Part shown: piece by piece, positions 15,832 to 24,258 of the stretch
Layout: the number at the start of each line of letters is the position of its first letter
Position numbering within the stretch: position 1 is the stretch's first letter
NCBI GenBank assembly: GCA_947179325.1
Contig: CAMXAU010000001.1
Coordinates: 168,466-232,465, forward strand
Source of the DNA: an uncultured Bacteroidales bacterium
GTDB lineage: Bacteria; Bacteroidota; Bacteroidia; Bacteroidales; UBA932
Length of the DNA: 64,000 nt
Direction: 5' to 3'
The notes under the pieces: model-generated
What the model was told of the DNA's origin: nothing
What the model saw: only the letters and a program-made list of their open reading frames with translations
The model's database searches: none
Program-made: the position numbers and the translations under genes

Positions 15832-17928
15832 TTATCCGTTAAAATCCACATGGATTTCAGTGTTGTTTCTTGTCGTGTATGTCTTTGTTGAATTTCCGCT
15901 CATGACAGTGACTTCAAGAGTGTCTTTCCCTGTCCTTGAGACAATAATGTCAAAATCCTGTCCGAATGCCTTTATGCCCTTGAGTGCCATCCTGTCCCAG
16001 GATTCCGGCATTGACGGTGATATGTCAAGGCTCCTGAATCCGGTAGGGCGGATGCCGAACATGCCTTCGGTGATGATCCTGCAATACAGGCTGCTTTCTG
16101 CGGCAAGATGTCTCTGTGAACCTTCCGGCCATGCCTCTATCGCGTATGGGACGTGGTCGCCCAGGAGACGCCTGGCAGAATATGAATGCAGTTTTTCCGT
16201 TGCTGTCCCGGGCATGCCTGCTGCATATAGTCCCCTCAGCGCATATAGGGTCGAACGGTCCCAGTAGGTGCTGCTGCCCTGTTCTGTCAGAAGACCGTCC
16301 TCTTTCCATAGCAGAGGACTGCACAATGCATCTGCCGTTCCTTCTGCCCTGTCGTATATCCCGACAGTCAGGGGAATACATATCCATGAACGCAGAAGTG
16401 TGTTGCCTTGATAGTATCTGTATGTCTGGAACCCCTCAATCTCGGCATTGAAGTATTTTCCTATGTTCTTTTTAAGTTCGGCGGCCTGTTTCCTGTAGGC
16501 TTTTATGACGGATGAGGGCTTACCGAGTTCCTCTCCAAGCCAGGCGGCACTCAGGAGGGCGTCATAGTAGAGGGAGGATGTGCATAGATTTGCCGTTCCT
16601 GCGCTGAACCTTCCTTCGAGTTCGTCTGTGTCCGAGCTGACGACGCCTGCGGAATTAAGCTTGCGCCGGCAATATTCAAGACACCATCCGATAAGTGGCC
16701 ATAGCTCATGTGCCGTTGTCCTGTCTGCGTATTCCAGCGCAAACCGTCCTGCTCCATATGCAATCATGGCTGCATCCCCGCGGTCTCCTGCTCCGTTCCA
16801 TATGTCTGTCCCCTCTGCGATGATTGAACTTGGCATAGGCTTGTATCCGTCATTCATGAAGCGCGCAAAATGCCTGAAGGAATTTATTGCCGACATGTTG
16901 CCTGTCGCATATCCGAGGAACGGGAAGAATGGATTTGCGTATTCGGCCTGGTCATTTGCCCAGATGGCTGCATAGTAAGACTCACCTCCAGGTGCATGCA
17001 TATATCCTCCGGATGTCTTGCAGATGCTTTCGCTTGTACGGATCTTGGCATATCTGAACATTGTGTTTATGACACTGTCTGGAGTTTCCAGGACCAGAGA
17101 ACCGTCGATGCTGGTGCTGATGAATTCCTGCCTTGCGGTCAGCTCCTTGTCAATGTCAGCGGAAAAGGATGGGTCGCAGGCTCTTCTACCTGAGTAGACT
17201 ACATCGAAAGTGACGCTTTCTCCTCCCTTGACCGCAAATGTTCCGGCACCATTGATGGATATTTCAACGATATATGCTCCATCTTTGCCTTTATCCTCTA
17301 TTGTCCTGAATATCTGGGAGTATTCCGGAATATATGCTGTCACTTCCTCCTTGCGTATATTTGTCATGATATACCGTTCACAGATGAATGGCTTGTCTAC
17401 AGACGGGAATATTTTTCTTTCTATCCTTATGGACGGTACCGGTGATATTCCTTTGCCTGAACCGATGTTCTGTCTCCCGAGACACCATGCCTCTTCAGTG
17501 CAGAACATTCCGTCTATGGTTATCTTTTCTGTCCGTCCATTCTGCAGGGCGAGTCCATTGATGCTTATTATAGACGGTATATCGGTTGCGATGCGCATCA
17601 TCAGGCTTGCATGTGTGTTGTTGGGGATGGTTCTCAGCATCGGGAAGACAAGCGACCGCTCGGTTCGCAGCCTCGAATCCCGGTCCAGGTCCCATCTCAG
17701 GACACAGGCCACCTGTTCTCCAGACATTTCAATATGGTCGTGATGAGGCAGGAATGCCTCCGTTACATTCCATGCGATTTTGCCTTGCCTGTCAATCTGC
17801 CATCGGGCAGGCGAGTCTCCACGCTTCCCGCCGGAAAGACAGTCTCCGTGCTCCTGTCCTGATATGCCGGGAGTGAATGTGCAGAACAGCAGAATGGCTG
17901 CAGTTACTATTGTCAGCTTATTCATCAT
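15832..17928 (-). CDS. Secreted six-hairpin glycosidase-like protein
   Basis: A 698-residue exported protein with a signal peptide (residues 1-24). An N-terminal beta-sandwich (about 40-270) is followed by an alpha-helical part with (alpha/alpha)6 toroid features: YAAIWANDQAEYANPFFPF near residue 330, GDRGDAAM, and TDELEGRF. It ends in a short beta domain that resembles the C-terminal cap of GH78, GH95 and GH65-type enzymes. I cannot place it in a numbered family. The Asp in WANDQ and the Asp/Glu in TDELEGR are candidate catalytic acids by position. It lies between the M60 peptidases and GH97, so a role in trimming the same glycan is inferred. Confidence 0.6.
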   Translation of the reverse strand: MMNKLTIVTAAILLFCTFTPGISGQEHGDCLSGGKRGDSPARWQIDRQGKIAWNVTEAFLPHHDHIEMSGEQVACVLRWDLDRDSRLRTERSLVFPMLRTIPNNTHASLMMRIATDIPSIISINGLALQNGRTEKITIDGMFCTEEAWCLGRQNIGSGKGISPVPSIRIERKIFPSVDKPFICERYIMTNIRKEEVTAYIPEYSQIFRTIEDKGKDGAYIVEISINGAGTFAVKGGESVTFDVVYSGRRACDPSFSADIDKELTARQEFISTSIDGSLVLETPDSVINTMFRYAKIRTSESICKTSGGYMHAPGGESYYAAIWANDQAEYANPFFPFLGYATGNMSAINSFRHFARFMNDGYKPMPSSIIAEGTDIWNGAGDRGDAAMIAYGAGRFALEYADRTTAHELWPLIGWCLEYCRRKLNSAGVVSSDTDELEGRFSAGTANLCTSSLYYDALLSAAWLGEELGKPSSVIKAYRKQAAELKKNIGKYFNAEIEGFQTYRYYQGNTLLRSWICIPLTVGIYDRAEGTADALCSPLLWKEDGLLTEQGSSTYWDRSTLYALRGLYAAGMPGTATEKLHSYSARRLLGDHVPYAIEAWPEGSQRHLAAESSLYCRIITEGMFGIRPTGFRSLDISPSMPESWDRMALKGIKAFGQDFDIIVSRTGKDTLEVTVMSGNSTKTYTTRNNTEIHVDFNG

Positions 17929-17933
17929 GGCCT

Positions 17934-19241
17934 CTATTTAAGTGATTCCTCTATCAGCTTCAGTTCTTCCGGGGTGTAGCATGTCTGTGTCACATCCTCT
18001 CCTGCTGCGGCTGATACATGGCTGAGGAAGAAAAGGAATTTATTGTAGCTTCCATGCAGGTGCTGCATCTCGTGCGGTTCAAGCGCGTATAGTGAGCGGA
18101 AAGCTTTCCTGTAGACATCCCAGCCGTATTTTTCCTTGATTCTGAGGAATGTATAGTGAAGGGCGTCGCCGTTGTTCTTTGCCAGTCCCTGGCCGATGGT
18201 CTCATCATAGAAGATCCGGTAGTATTCTATGATTTCTTTTCCATGGTAAAGCCTGTTTCTCTGGCTTACGGCCGCGTTGCATACCTCCAATGCATAGGAC
18301 ATCCTGAAGTTTGCGAATATTTCGTCGTTCCAGTTCCACTGCCCGTTTCCCGTTACTGTGCCCGGAGAGAAAGTATGGCCGATTTCATGAAGGATACCGA
18401 AGTTCCAGTCACCGTCTTCGGCTGTCTTCTGGAGCAGTTTTTCTATGCCTGTACGGTTGTTCCATAGAATAGGGTTACCGGCAAGGGCCCAGTACCCTGC
18501 TTCTATCCCAGGTGTCGTCATTATCATGATTTTATCCCCGTTGTACGGGCAATTGCCGACAAGGTCCATGTAGCATTCATATACCTTGTCAAGATCCGAC
18601 AGCCATTTGTCCATGGTGCTGTCCGGGATGCAGGCCTTGTCCCTGTCTATTGCCAGGCTTATGTGCTGTCCGGAGCGGAAATACATCTGCTGCCCGTTTA
18701 CTTCATTTACACTTATGTCATCGAACCAGGCTTCCCCGAGTGCGGTGCCCCCATTGTATGTCCCTCCGAAATTTCCAAGATTGCAGCAGATTTCGGCTGT
18801 CCCTGAGGATGAAGGGACAAAATCTATGTAGACTTCTTTCCATTCCGTGTCCCCATATGTGAATTCAGAGGCATTCCATATCTGTCTGCTGTTGTCAGTC
18901 TTCACTGTGAGCATTGCCCCGCGTCCCTCCTGTACCCCGCGTGTCCGCAGTTTTGCTGCCATACGGTACAGTCTGCCTTGTTCAAGGCCTTCAAGCGTGC
19001 GGCTTACATACATGTACCCCCGCTCTCCGGACTTCATGTATATGCATCCCGTTGAATCTGTTCCATCGTTTTCCCTGTATTCTGCGATTGCACCCGGAGC
19101 AGGGTCGCCTCCGGTCATCCATTCGCCTCCTGTCAGCGGGTCCTTGTCGAATGATGTGGTATATATTGCCCCATTGGAGCATGATGCCAGCATTGATGCA
19201 ATGGCCAGGATAACACCGGCCGGCTTATAGATCTTTTTCAT
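17934..19241 (-). CDS. M60-like metallopeptidase lipoprotein (second copy)
   Basis: A 435-residue lipoprotein (LASC lipobox, Cys21). Residues 25-180 form a jelly-roll, CBM4/9-like domain ending in AWFDDISV. Residues 190-435 are a compact peptidase domain with the gluzincin zinc site HEIGH (285-289) and a downstream Glu in WNWNDE (Glu307). Characterised M60-like proteins (BT4244, ZmpB, IMPa) cleave peptide bonds next to O-glycosylated Ser/Thr of mucins. The gene is a diverged tandem duplicate of the one at 19250, sharing domain order, the YWALAG and PILW blocks and the WNWNDE signature. It is missing the usual N-terminal accessory region of larger M60 enzymes. Confidence 0.75.
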   Translation of the reverse strand: MKKIYKPAGVILAIASMLASCSNGAIYTTSFDKDPLTGGEWMTGGDPAPGAIAEYRENDGTDSTGCIYMKSGERGYMYVSRTLEGLEQGRLYRMAAKLRTRGVQEGRGAMLTVKTDNSRQIWNASEFTYGDTEWKEVYIDFVPSSSGTAEICCNLGNFGGTYNGGTALGEAWFDDISVNEVNGQQMYFRSGQHISLAIDRDKACIPDSTMDKWLSDLDKVYECYMDLVGNCPYNGDKIMIMTTPGIEAGYWALAGNPILWNNRTGIEKLLQKTAEDGDWNFGILHEIGHTFSPGTVTGNGQWNWNDEIFANFRMSYALEVCNAAVSQRNRLYHGKEIIEYYRIFYDETIGQGLAKNNGDALHYTFLRIKEKYGWDVYRKAFRSLYALEPHEMQHLHGSYNKFLFFLSHVSAAAGEDVTQTCYTPEELKLIEESLK

Positions 19242-19249
19242 CCAGATTG

Positions 19250-20623
19250 TTATTGTAATTGTTTGCGAATTGATTCAAGCTCTTGTGCTGTAAAGAAATC
19301 CATGACATCTATGTTCCGTCCGTGGACTTCCGTAGCATAACGGGACAATGTCTTCAGGAAGAACAGGAACTTGTCATGGCTGCCTCCGCCGTTGCCGCCG
19401 TTCTGCTGAAGATATCTGAATGTCCTGCGGAACGGCTCCCAGCCTATTATGCTGTCATTGGCAAGACGTGCCAGCATATAGTGTATACCGTTGTCATTGA
19501 CTGTTGTGCCTATTGTCCTGTCGTAGTCTATCTTATACATGTCAAGGATCTCGTTGCCGGTATATATGCGCTTGCCGTCGGTGCCGTCCATGTAGACACG
19601 TCCGTTGTTCATTGCAAGCCCGTAGTGCATCCTGAAATTTGCGAACATCTCGTCATTCCAGTTCCATGAGGAGTTTCCGAGATTGAACACGTGCCCCATT
19701 TCATGCAATATGCCGAAGCACCAGTCATCGTGGTCATTTATTTGGGCAAATGAGTCTTCCACTGCTGTGTAGTTTATGCTCCAGAGGATAGGGTAGCCTG
19801 CAAGTGCCCAATATCCCGAATACATGCCGTGGGTTGTCAGGATACCGAGTTTCTTTCCGTTGTGAGGCACAGCTCCCATCAGCTCAGCATATGACAAGTA
19901 CATCATGTCCAGCCTTTCCAGCCACAGGCTCAGGACATTGCCCGGAACAATTACTTTTGATGGCTCGATATAGAGCTTGACGTGTTCCCCCTCCATGCTG
20001 AAAAGCTCATCCGATACCTTCTTGACGCTGATGTTGTCGAAATATGCAGTGCCGGTAGAGCGGCCGCCGTTGGCCATGCCGCCCTGCCAGAAACCCAGTG
20101 CGACAGAGATTGTGGCCTCCCCGTTGTCATCGGACAGGAAATCAGAGTAGACTGTGGTCCATTGCTTGAGATCAGTTCCATAGAGGTATCTGGATGAGTT
20201 CCAGTATTGATTTGTGTTAGGGCTGAAAACAACAGGTCCTGTACCTTCCCCCGATGGAATGTCCGAATATCTTATCCGTGCCGTTATACGGTACATCTGG
20301 TCAGGGTCAAGTCCTGTAAGTCTCTGTTCGGCTGCAATGCAGCATTTCCCGTTTTCTGGAAGCTGCTGGATCTTCAGGCATTTGCTGTCTTGCACCCCTT
20401 GCCCCTCAACGATTTCCAGCAGAGCATTGCCTCCATTGTAATAGTCCTTTATTGTCCAGCCGGAGAGGCCGTCCTCGAAAGTCCCGTTTTCAATCTTTAC
20501 TGTGTACGGGCTTTTTATTGCCGGGGGAGGGGTGTATGGTTCCGGGATTACATTCTTGTCGCTGCATGACGCCGCGCATGTAATGATGGCAAGGGTGCAA
20601 AGGTATTCTTTATGGTTTTTCAT
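19250..20623 (-). CDS. M60-like metallopeptidase lipoprotein (first copy)
   Basis: A 457-residue lipoprotein (CAASC lipobox, Cys20) with a Pro-rich linker (VIPEPYTPPPA). Residues 45-200 form a CBM4/9-like jelly roll ending in AYFDNISVKKV. Residues 215-457 are the peptidase, with zinc ligands in HEMGH (307-311) and Glu325 in WNWNDE. The HExxH-to-Glu spacing (13 residues between) is shorter than in its neighbour (17). It is the first enzyme after the SusC/SusD/glycan-binding trio, so the locus appears to lead with protein cleavage rather than glycan hydrolysis. O-glycopeptidase activity is inferred from family and context. Confidence 0.78.
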   Translation of the reverse strand: MKNHKEYLCTLAIITCAASCSDKNVIPEPYTPPPAIKSPYTVKIENGTFEDGLSGWTIKDYYNGGNALLEIVEGQGVQDSKCLKIQQLPENGKCCIAAEQRLTGLDPDQMYRITARIRYSDIPSGEGTGPVVFSPNTNQYWNSSRYLYGTDLKQWTTVYSDFLSDDNGEATISVALGFWQGGMANGGRSTGTAYFDNISVKKVSDELFSMEGEHVKLYIEPSKVIVPGNVLSLWLERLDMMYLSYAELMGAVPHNGKKLGILTTHGMYSGYWALAGYPILWSINYTAVEDSFAQINDHDDWCFGILHEMGHVFNLGNSSWNWNDEMFANFRMHYGLAMNNGRVYMDGTDGKRIYTGNEILDMYKIDYDRTIGTTVNDNGIHYMLARLANDSIIGWEPFRRTFRYLQQNGGNGGGSHDKFLFFLKTLSRYATEVHGRNIDVMDFFTAQELESIRKQLQ

Positions 20624-20705
20624 GCAAAATATGTTTTATGGCATTGAAAATTCAAGTTGAATGAGAGGGAACTGTATCCACTCTCATTCAACTTTACGGA
20701 AAACG

Positions 20706-22355
20706 TCACTCCGCAGGAGCCAGCTCTATCTGGATCGGAAATCCTCCACTTGCCGAATAGGCCGTGTCCATGACCTTAAGGTCAAAATGGATGACTCCTG
20801 TATTGATGTCAATGTATGAGCCGCTGTCGATTATTTCATCATATCCTCCCAGGCGCTCATATGGGCGGTCAGAGAAATCTCCAAGCTTGCGTCTTTCAGG
20901 ATATCCTGCCATTGTCTCGTCCATTATGTTGAAATATATGAGGCCATCTGCCCATGTCTGGTTGTAATTGATGGCATATTTCTGCTCTGAAGCTTCTTTT
21001 GAAGGACGCAGGCCTGAATGGTATATTTCACCTTTTGTCACCCTGTTCGACTTCTCTTCTCCCCAGACAGTCTTGATGTAGGGGATTTCAAGAGTCTTGT
21101 GCGGACTGATATATACAATGTCCCCTTCTACTTCAGTGCCGGTGTACAGGCCTTCGCGGGAGAGTACTGCGGGGATGAGGAAAGTCTCATCTCCATCGTA
21201 TTCCATGTCTTTCATGTCTATGACATATGGGACCGAGACCGATTTTTCCCCTGCTGGGATATATCCGGATGAAATTGCTACCTTCGACGGGTCCACACTT
21301 CTGTATGATGTCCCGTTGGCGGAATTGTATTCTGCAACCTTTGTATTGTCTACAATAAGGTTTACCGGCTGTGCGTCAGTTATCGGGGCATTCAGTTCAA
21401 CGGTTATGGTGCCTTTGCCGGTACCTGTGGCTGCCACATTGCCGCTTTCTGTCAGCCACATCTTTAGAATGTTCAGCTGGACAAGTATATAGACAGGCTC
21501 TTTCTGGGTTACATCATATATTTCAGAAGACATCCTGAGAGGCAGTATATATATGTTCTCGTCCTGTATGCTGTGGCAGGACAGTGTGACATCTACAGAA
21601 TATCTCATGTCCTCAGCCTGGAGGCTGCCGCGTCCTATCGTGTAGTACTCTCCTGAGAGCATCCTGTAGTCTGTGCCGTTCTTCCTGTTGAATGACTCTA
21701 CTGCAGATGCATCCGGGGCAAATGTAACCATGGATGGCTCTACGGTAGTGAAGTTCACATGTGAACTGATGGTGACAACCTGCGGAAGCTGTACCCCCTT
21801 GATGAAGCTTAACTTCTGGACTGTTTCCGGAATTATCACATTGAATTCAGGATTTACAATATCCGGAAGGAGTATCACCTGGGCTGCCGAACCCATGTCA
21901 TCCAGTTCAACCGATGAGCTGAGAATGGAAATCGGTATGGCATATCTGTTGGCCAGCTTCATCCCGGCTTCCTCCGCCATGTCTTTCGGCCTGATCACTA
22001 CCGGAAGGTCGACAGCCTTGCTTGTCTTTTCAAATGTCACGGATTCAGGGAAACTGTAATATTTTTCCGGCATCAGGATGTAGTCTGTCCCGTTAAGCCT
22101 GTTGTATTCCTCAAGGGCGGCTTCGTCAATGCCGGTGTGCAGCTGTACTTCCTTTGATAATCCATATATGCGCGAGATTGTGATGACTGTCTCTTGCTCG
22201 TCATATATCGATATTGTATTGACCTGGTATATGCCGGTCTTGTCAAAGACCGGGTCTGGATGTATAACTATCGGCGGCAGCTGGGCTTCGCATGATGAAA
22301 GCGCGCATATGATGCCGAGTGAAGACAATATCTTTAAAAATGTTTTCATGGTCAT
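20706..22355 (-). CDS. DUF1735-repeat surface glycan-binding lipoprotein
   Basis: A 549-residue lipoprotein (lipobox ALSSC, about Cys22). Three tandem immunoglobulin-like DUF1735 (BT_3987 N-terminal) units are marked by YNRLNGTDY, FNRKNGTDY and YNSANGTSY, each followed by an extended strand and a PxxV-type block. The C-terminal 130 residues resemble the DUF4361/BT_3044-type domain. Proteins of this type occupy the SusE/SusF position of PULs and bind glycan at the cell surface. It starts 42 bp after susD. An in-frame second Met two codons on is an equally good start. Confidence 0.8.
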   Translation of the reverse strand: MTMKTFLKILSSLGIICALSSCEAQLPPIVIHPDPVFDKTGIYQVNTISIYDEQETVITISRIYGLSKEVQLHTGIDEAALEEYNRLNGTDYILMPEKYYSFPESVTFEKTSKAVDLPVVIRPKDMAEEAGMKLANRYAIPISILSSSVELDDMGSAAQVILLPDIVNPEFNVIIPETVQKLSFIKGVQLPQVVTISSHVNFTTVEPSMVTFAPDASAVESFNRKNGTDYRMLSGEYYTIGRGSLQAEDMRYSVDVTLSCHSIQDENIYILPLRMSSEIYDVTQKEPVYILVQLNILKMWLTESGNVAATGTGKGTITVELNAPITDAQPVNLIVDNTKVAEYNSANGTSYRSVDPSKVAISSGYIPAGEKSVSVPYVIDMKDMEYDGDETFLIPAVLSREGLYTGTEVEGDIVYISPHKTLEIPYIKTVWGEEKSNRVTKGEIYHSGLRPSKEASEQKYAINYNQTWADGLIYFNIMDETMAGYPERRKLGDFSDRPYERLGGYDEIIDSGSYIDINTGVIHFDLKVMDTAYSASGGFPIQIELAPAE

Positions 22356-22397
22356 TAAAATGTTTAATTGTTAATACACATCTGCCCTGGTGATCCA

Positions 22398-24245
22398 TTA
22401 ATAGAAAGGTGCCTGTACCAGTTCCCTGTTAAGCTCGATTTCAGAGGACTTGATAGGCATGAAATAGTGCTTTATCTGGAATCTCTTGATTGCCACCTGG
22501 GTGAGCGTAAAGAATTCCTTGTCTGTAGGGCCGTTCCCCTTTGACATGTCAAGTCCAAGCTCATTGTGGTTGAAAACACCTTCAGGACCATGGGCAATGA
22601 ACCATCTGCGTGCGTCAAAAAATCTCTGGCATTCGTATGAAAGCTCTATTTTGCGTTCATGCATTATCATCTCACGCATCTCTTCCTGGCTGTAGCTTCC
22701 CTCATATGCCGGAATGCCTGCGCGGGTCCTTATCTCATTCAGATAAAACAAGGCTTCTTTCTGTCCTGATGTCCCGTAATATTCATTCAGCGCCTCGGCA
22801 TAGTTCAGGTATATCTCCCCGAGTCTTATAATCGGGAATGGCACATAAAGCATACGCGTCGCTGTGCTTTTCTCCTTATTTGAGCAGTAGTCAAGCGGAA
22901 TGCCCTTGCGTACGCTGAATCCGGAAGTGTTCTTGTCGCCCGGGGTGGAGCCATTTCCGGAGAGTCCGGAATACCAGAAATCCACAATGCCATATCCGTC
23001 AGCGTCCTGATATGAATCGTGCTCATTTGGATAAGCATATGATACACGCTGATTAGGGAAATGTATGTTGGCATAGAAACGCGGCTCCCTGTCGCAGAAC
23101 ATCTTGAATGTGTTCTCTATTGTCCCGTTTCCTGCCTCGGTTGAGAACTCCTTCTCTTCGAACCATGATTCAACGTCTGGCGCAACGGAGCCGTCTGCCA
23201 TGAAAAAGTCGTTTATCATGCCGATTGGCAGGGAGTATCTTCCATTCCAGCCGTACCACCGTGCGGGAAGTGCACACATCGCATACCATTGCAGGCAATT
23301 CGGATGTCCCCAGATCATTTCTGGATTGTTGTCTGCACCCCATGTCGTGGTGACTGTGCGCAGGTTGTCCACGATTTCATCGAATGTCGCATCCTTTGCA
23401 GGCTTCTTCAGGCTGTATCCGTAATTGTCAATCACATCCTTTGCTGCATCGGCTGCCTTTTTCCATAGTTCAATGTCATATGTCTGAGGAATGAGCATTG
23501 TGCCATCCCTGTTGGTCCATGAAGAATATGTTGTATTGCCGTTGTAGAGCGGGCTTGCTGCCATGAGGAACATCCTGCTCTGGATCGCCCTTGCTGCACC
23601 GATTGTCGGCAGGCCCATTTCAAGGGATTCGTTGCGGCTCGCCGGCATCCCGTTTTCACAGGCCCAGTCAATCTCATTGCTTATCCATTCTACACATTCC
23701 GGGAATGGCCTGCGCGGCTGGGAGCTTGCAATCTCATCAGAATCCCTGCTGCTCTCTGAAATGGGGACCGGTCCATAAAGGCGCAGCAGGAGATAATGGT
23801 AGTATGCCCTCATGAAACGTGCTTCTGCGCGTTTGGTCCTGCGCTCAAGCTCTCCCATCTCAAGACATTTGTCAAGATTCTCAAGGAAAATGTTTATATG
23901 TCTTATTGCCTGGTAGTAGCGGACAAAGAAATACAGGTTATATCCGGTATATCCATAGTAGTTGTCCGGCGACATAAGGCCTTCTGATATGCCCCGGACG
24001 GTGCTTTCCATGACATAGGCGCCCTCGTCTGTGCACCAGAAATACGGCAACTGGCTGCTGTAGTGCATCTCCTGCACCATGAAATCATCACTGTACATGC
24101 GCGCATACCATTTCTTGGTCTCGACTTCCGATGTGAACACCTTTTCCATTGTGTTCATGCCTCCAGGGTCCTGGTCAAGGTATCCGGAACACGCGGAAGT
24201 GAGCATAAGCATTGCAGAAATAATGTATATAAATCTATTTTTCAT
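22398..24245 (-). CDS. susD: SusD-family surface glycan-binding lipoprotein
   Basis: A 615-residue SusD/RagB homologue with lipobox TSAC (Cys19) and the acidic surface-export signal SGYLDQDPGG. TPR helices include EARFMRAYYHYLLLRLYG, and the C-terminal part has the typical EIYLNYAEALNEY, RTRAGIP and ERKIELSYECQRFFDARRW blocks. SusD proteins cap the SusC barrel as a lid and bind the glycan or glycopeptide before import. It sits 13 bp downstream of susC, as usual. The symbol denotes the family, not the starch system. Confidence 0.95.
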   Translation of the reverse strand: MKNRFIYIISAMLMLTSACSGYLDQDPGGMNTMEKVFTSEVETKKWYARMYSDDFMVQEMHYSSQLPYFWCTDEGAYVMESTVRGISEGLMSPDNYYGYTGYNLYFFVRYYQAIRHINIFLENLDKCLEMGELERRTKRAEARFMRAYYHYLLLRLYGPVPISESSRDSDEIASSQPRRPFPECVEWISNEIDWACENGMPASRNESLEMGLPTIGAARAIQSRMFLMAASPLYNGNTTYSSWTNRDGTMLIPQTYDIELWKKAADAAKDVIDNYGYSLKKPAKDATFDEIVDNLRTVTTTWGADNNPEMIWGHPNCLQWYAMCALPARWYGWNGRYSLPIGMINDFFMADGSVAPDVESWFEEKEFSTEAGNGTIENTFKMFCDREPRFYANIHFPNQRVSYAYPNEHDSYQDADGYGIVDFWYSGLSGNGSTPGDKNTSGFSVRKGIPLDYCSNKEKSTATRMLYVPFPIIRLGEIYLNYAEALNEYYGTSGQKEALFYLNEIRTRAGIPAYEGSYSQEEMREMIMHERKIELSYECQRFFDARRWFIAHGPEGVFNHNELGLDMSKGNGPTDKEFFTLTQVAIKRFQIKHYFMPIKSSEIELNRELVQAPFY

Positions 24246-24258
24246 ATCCTTTTAATAT

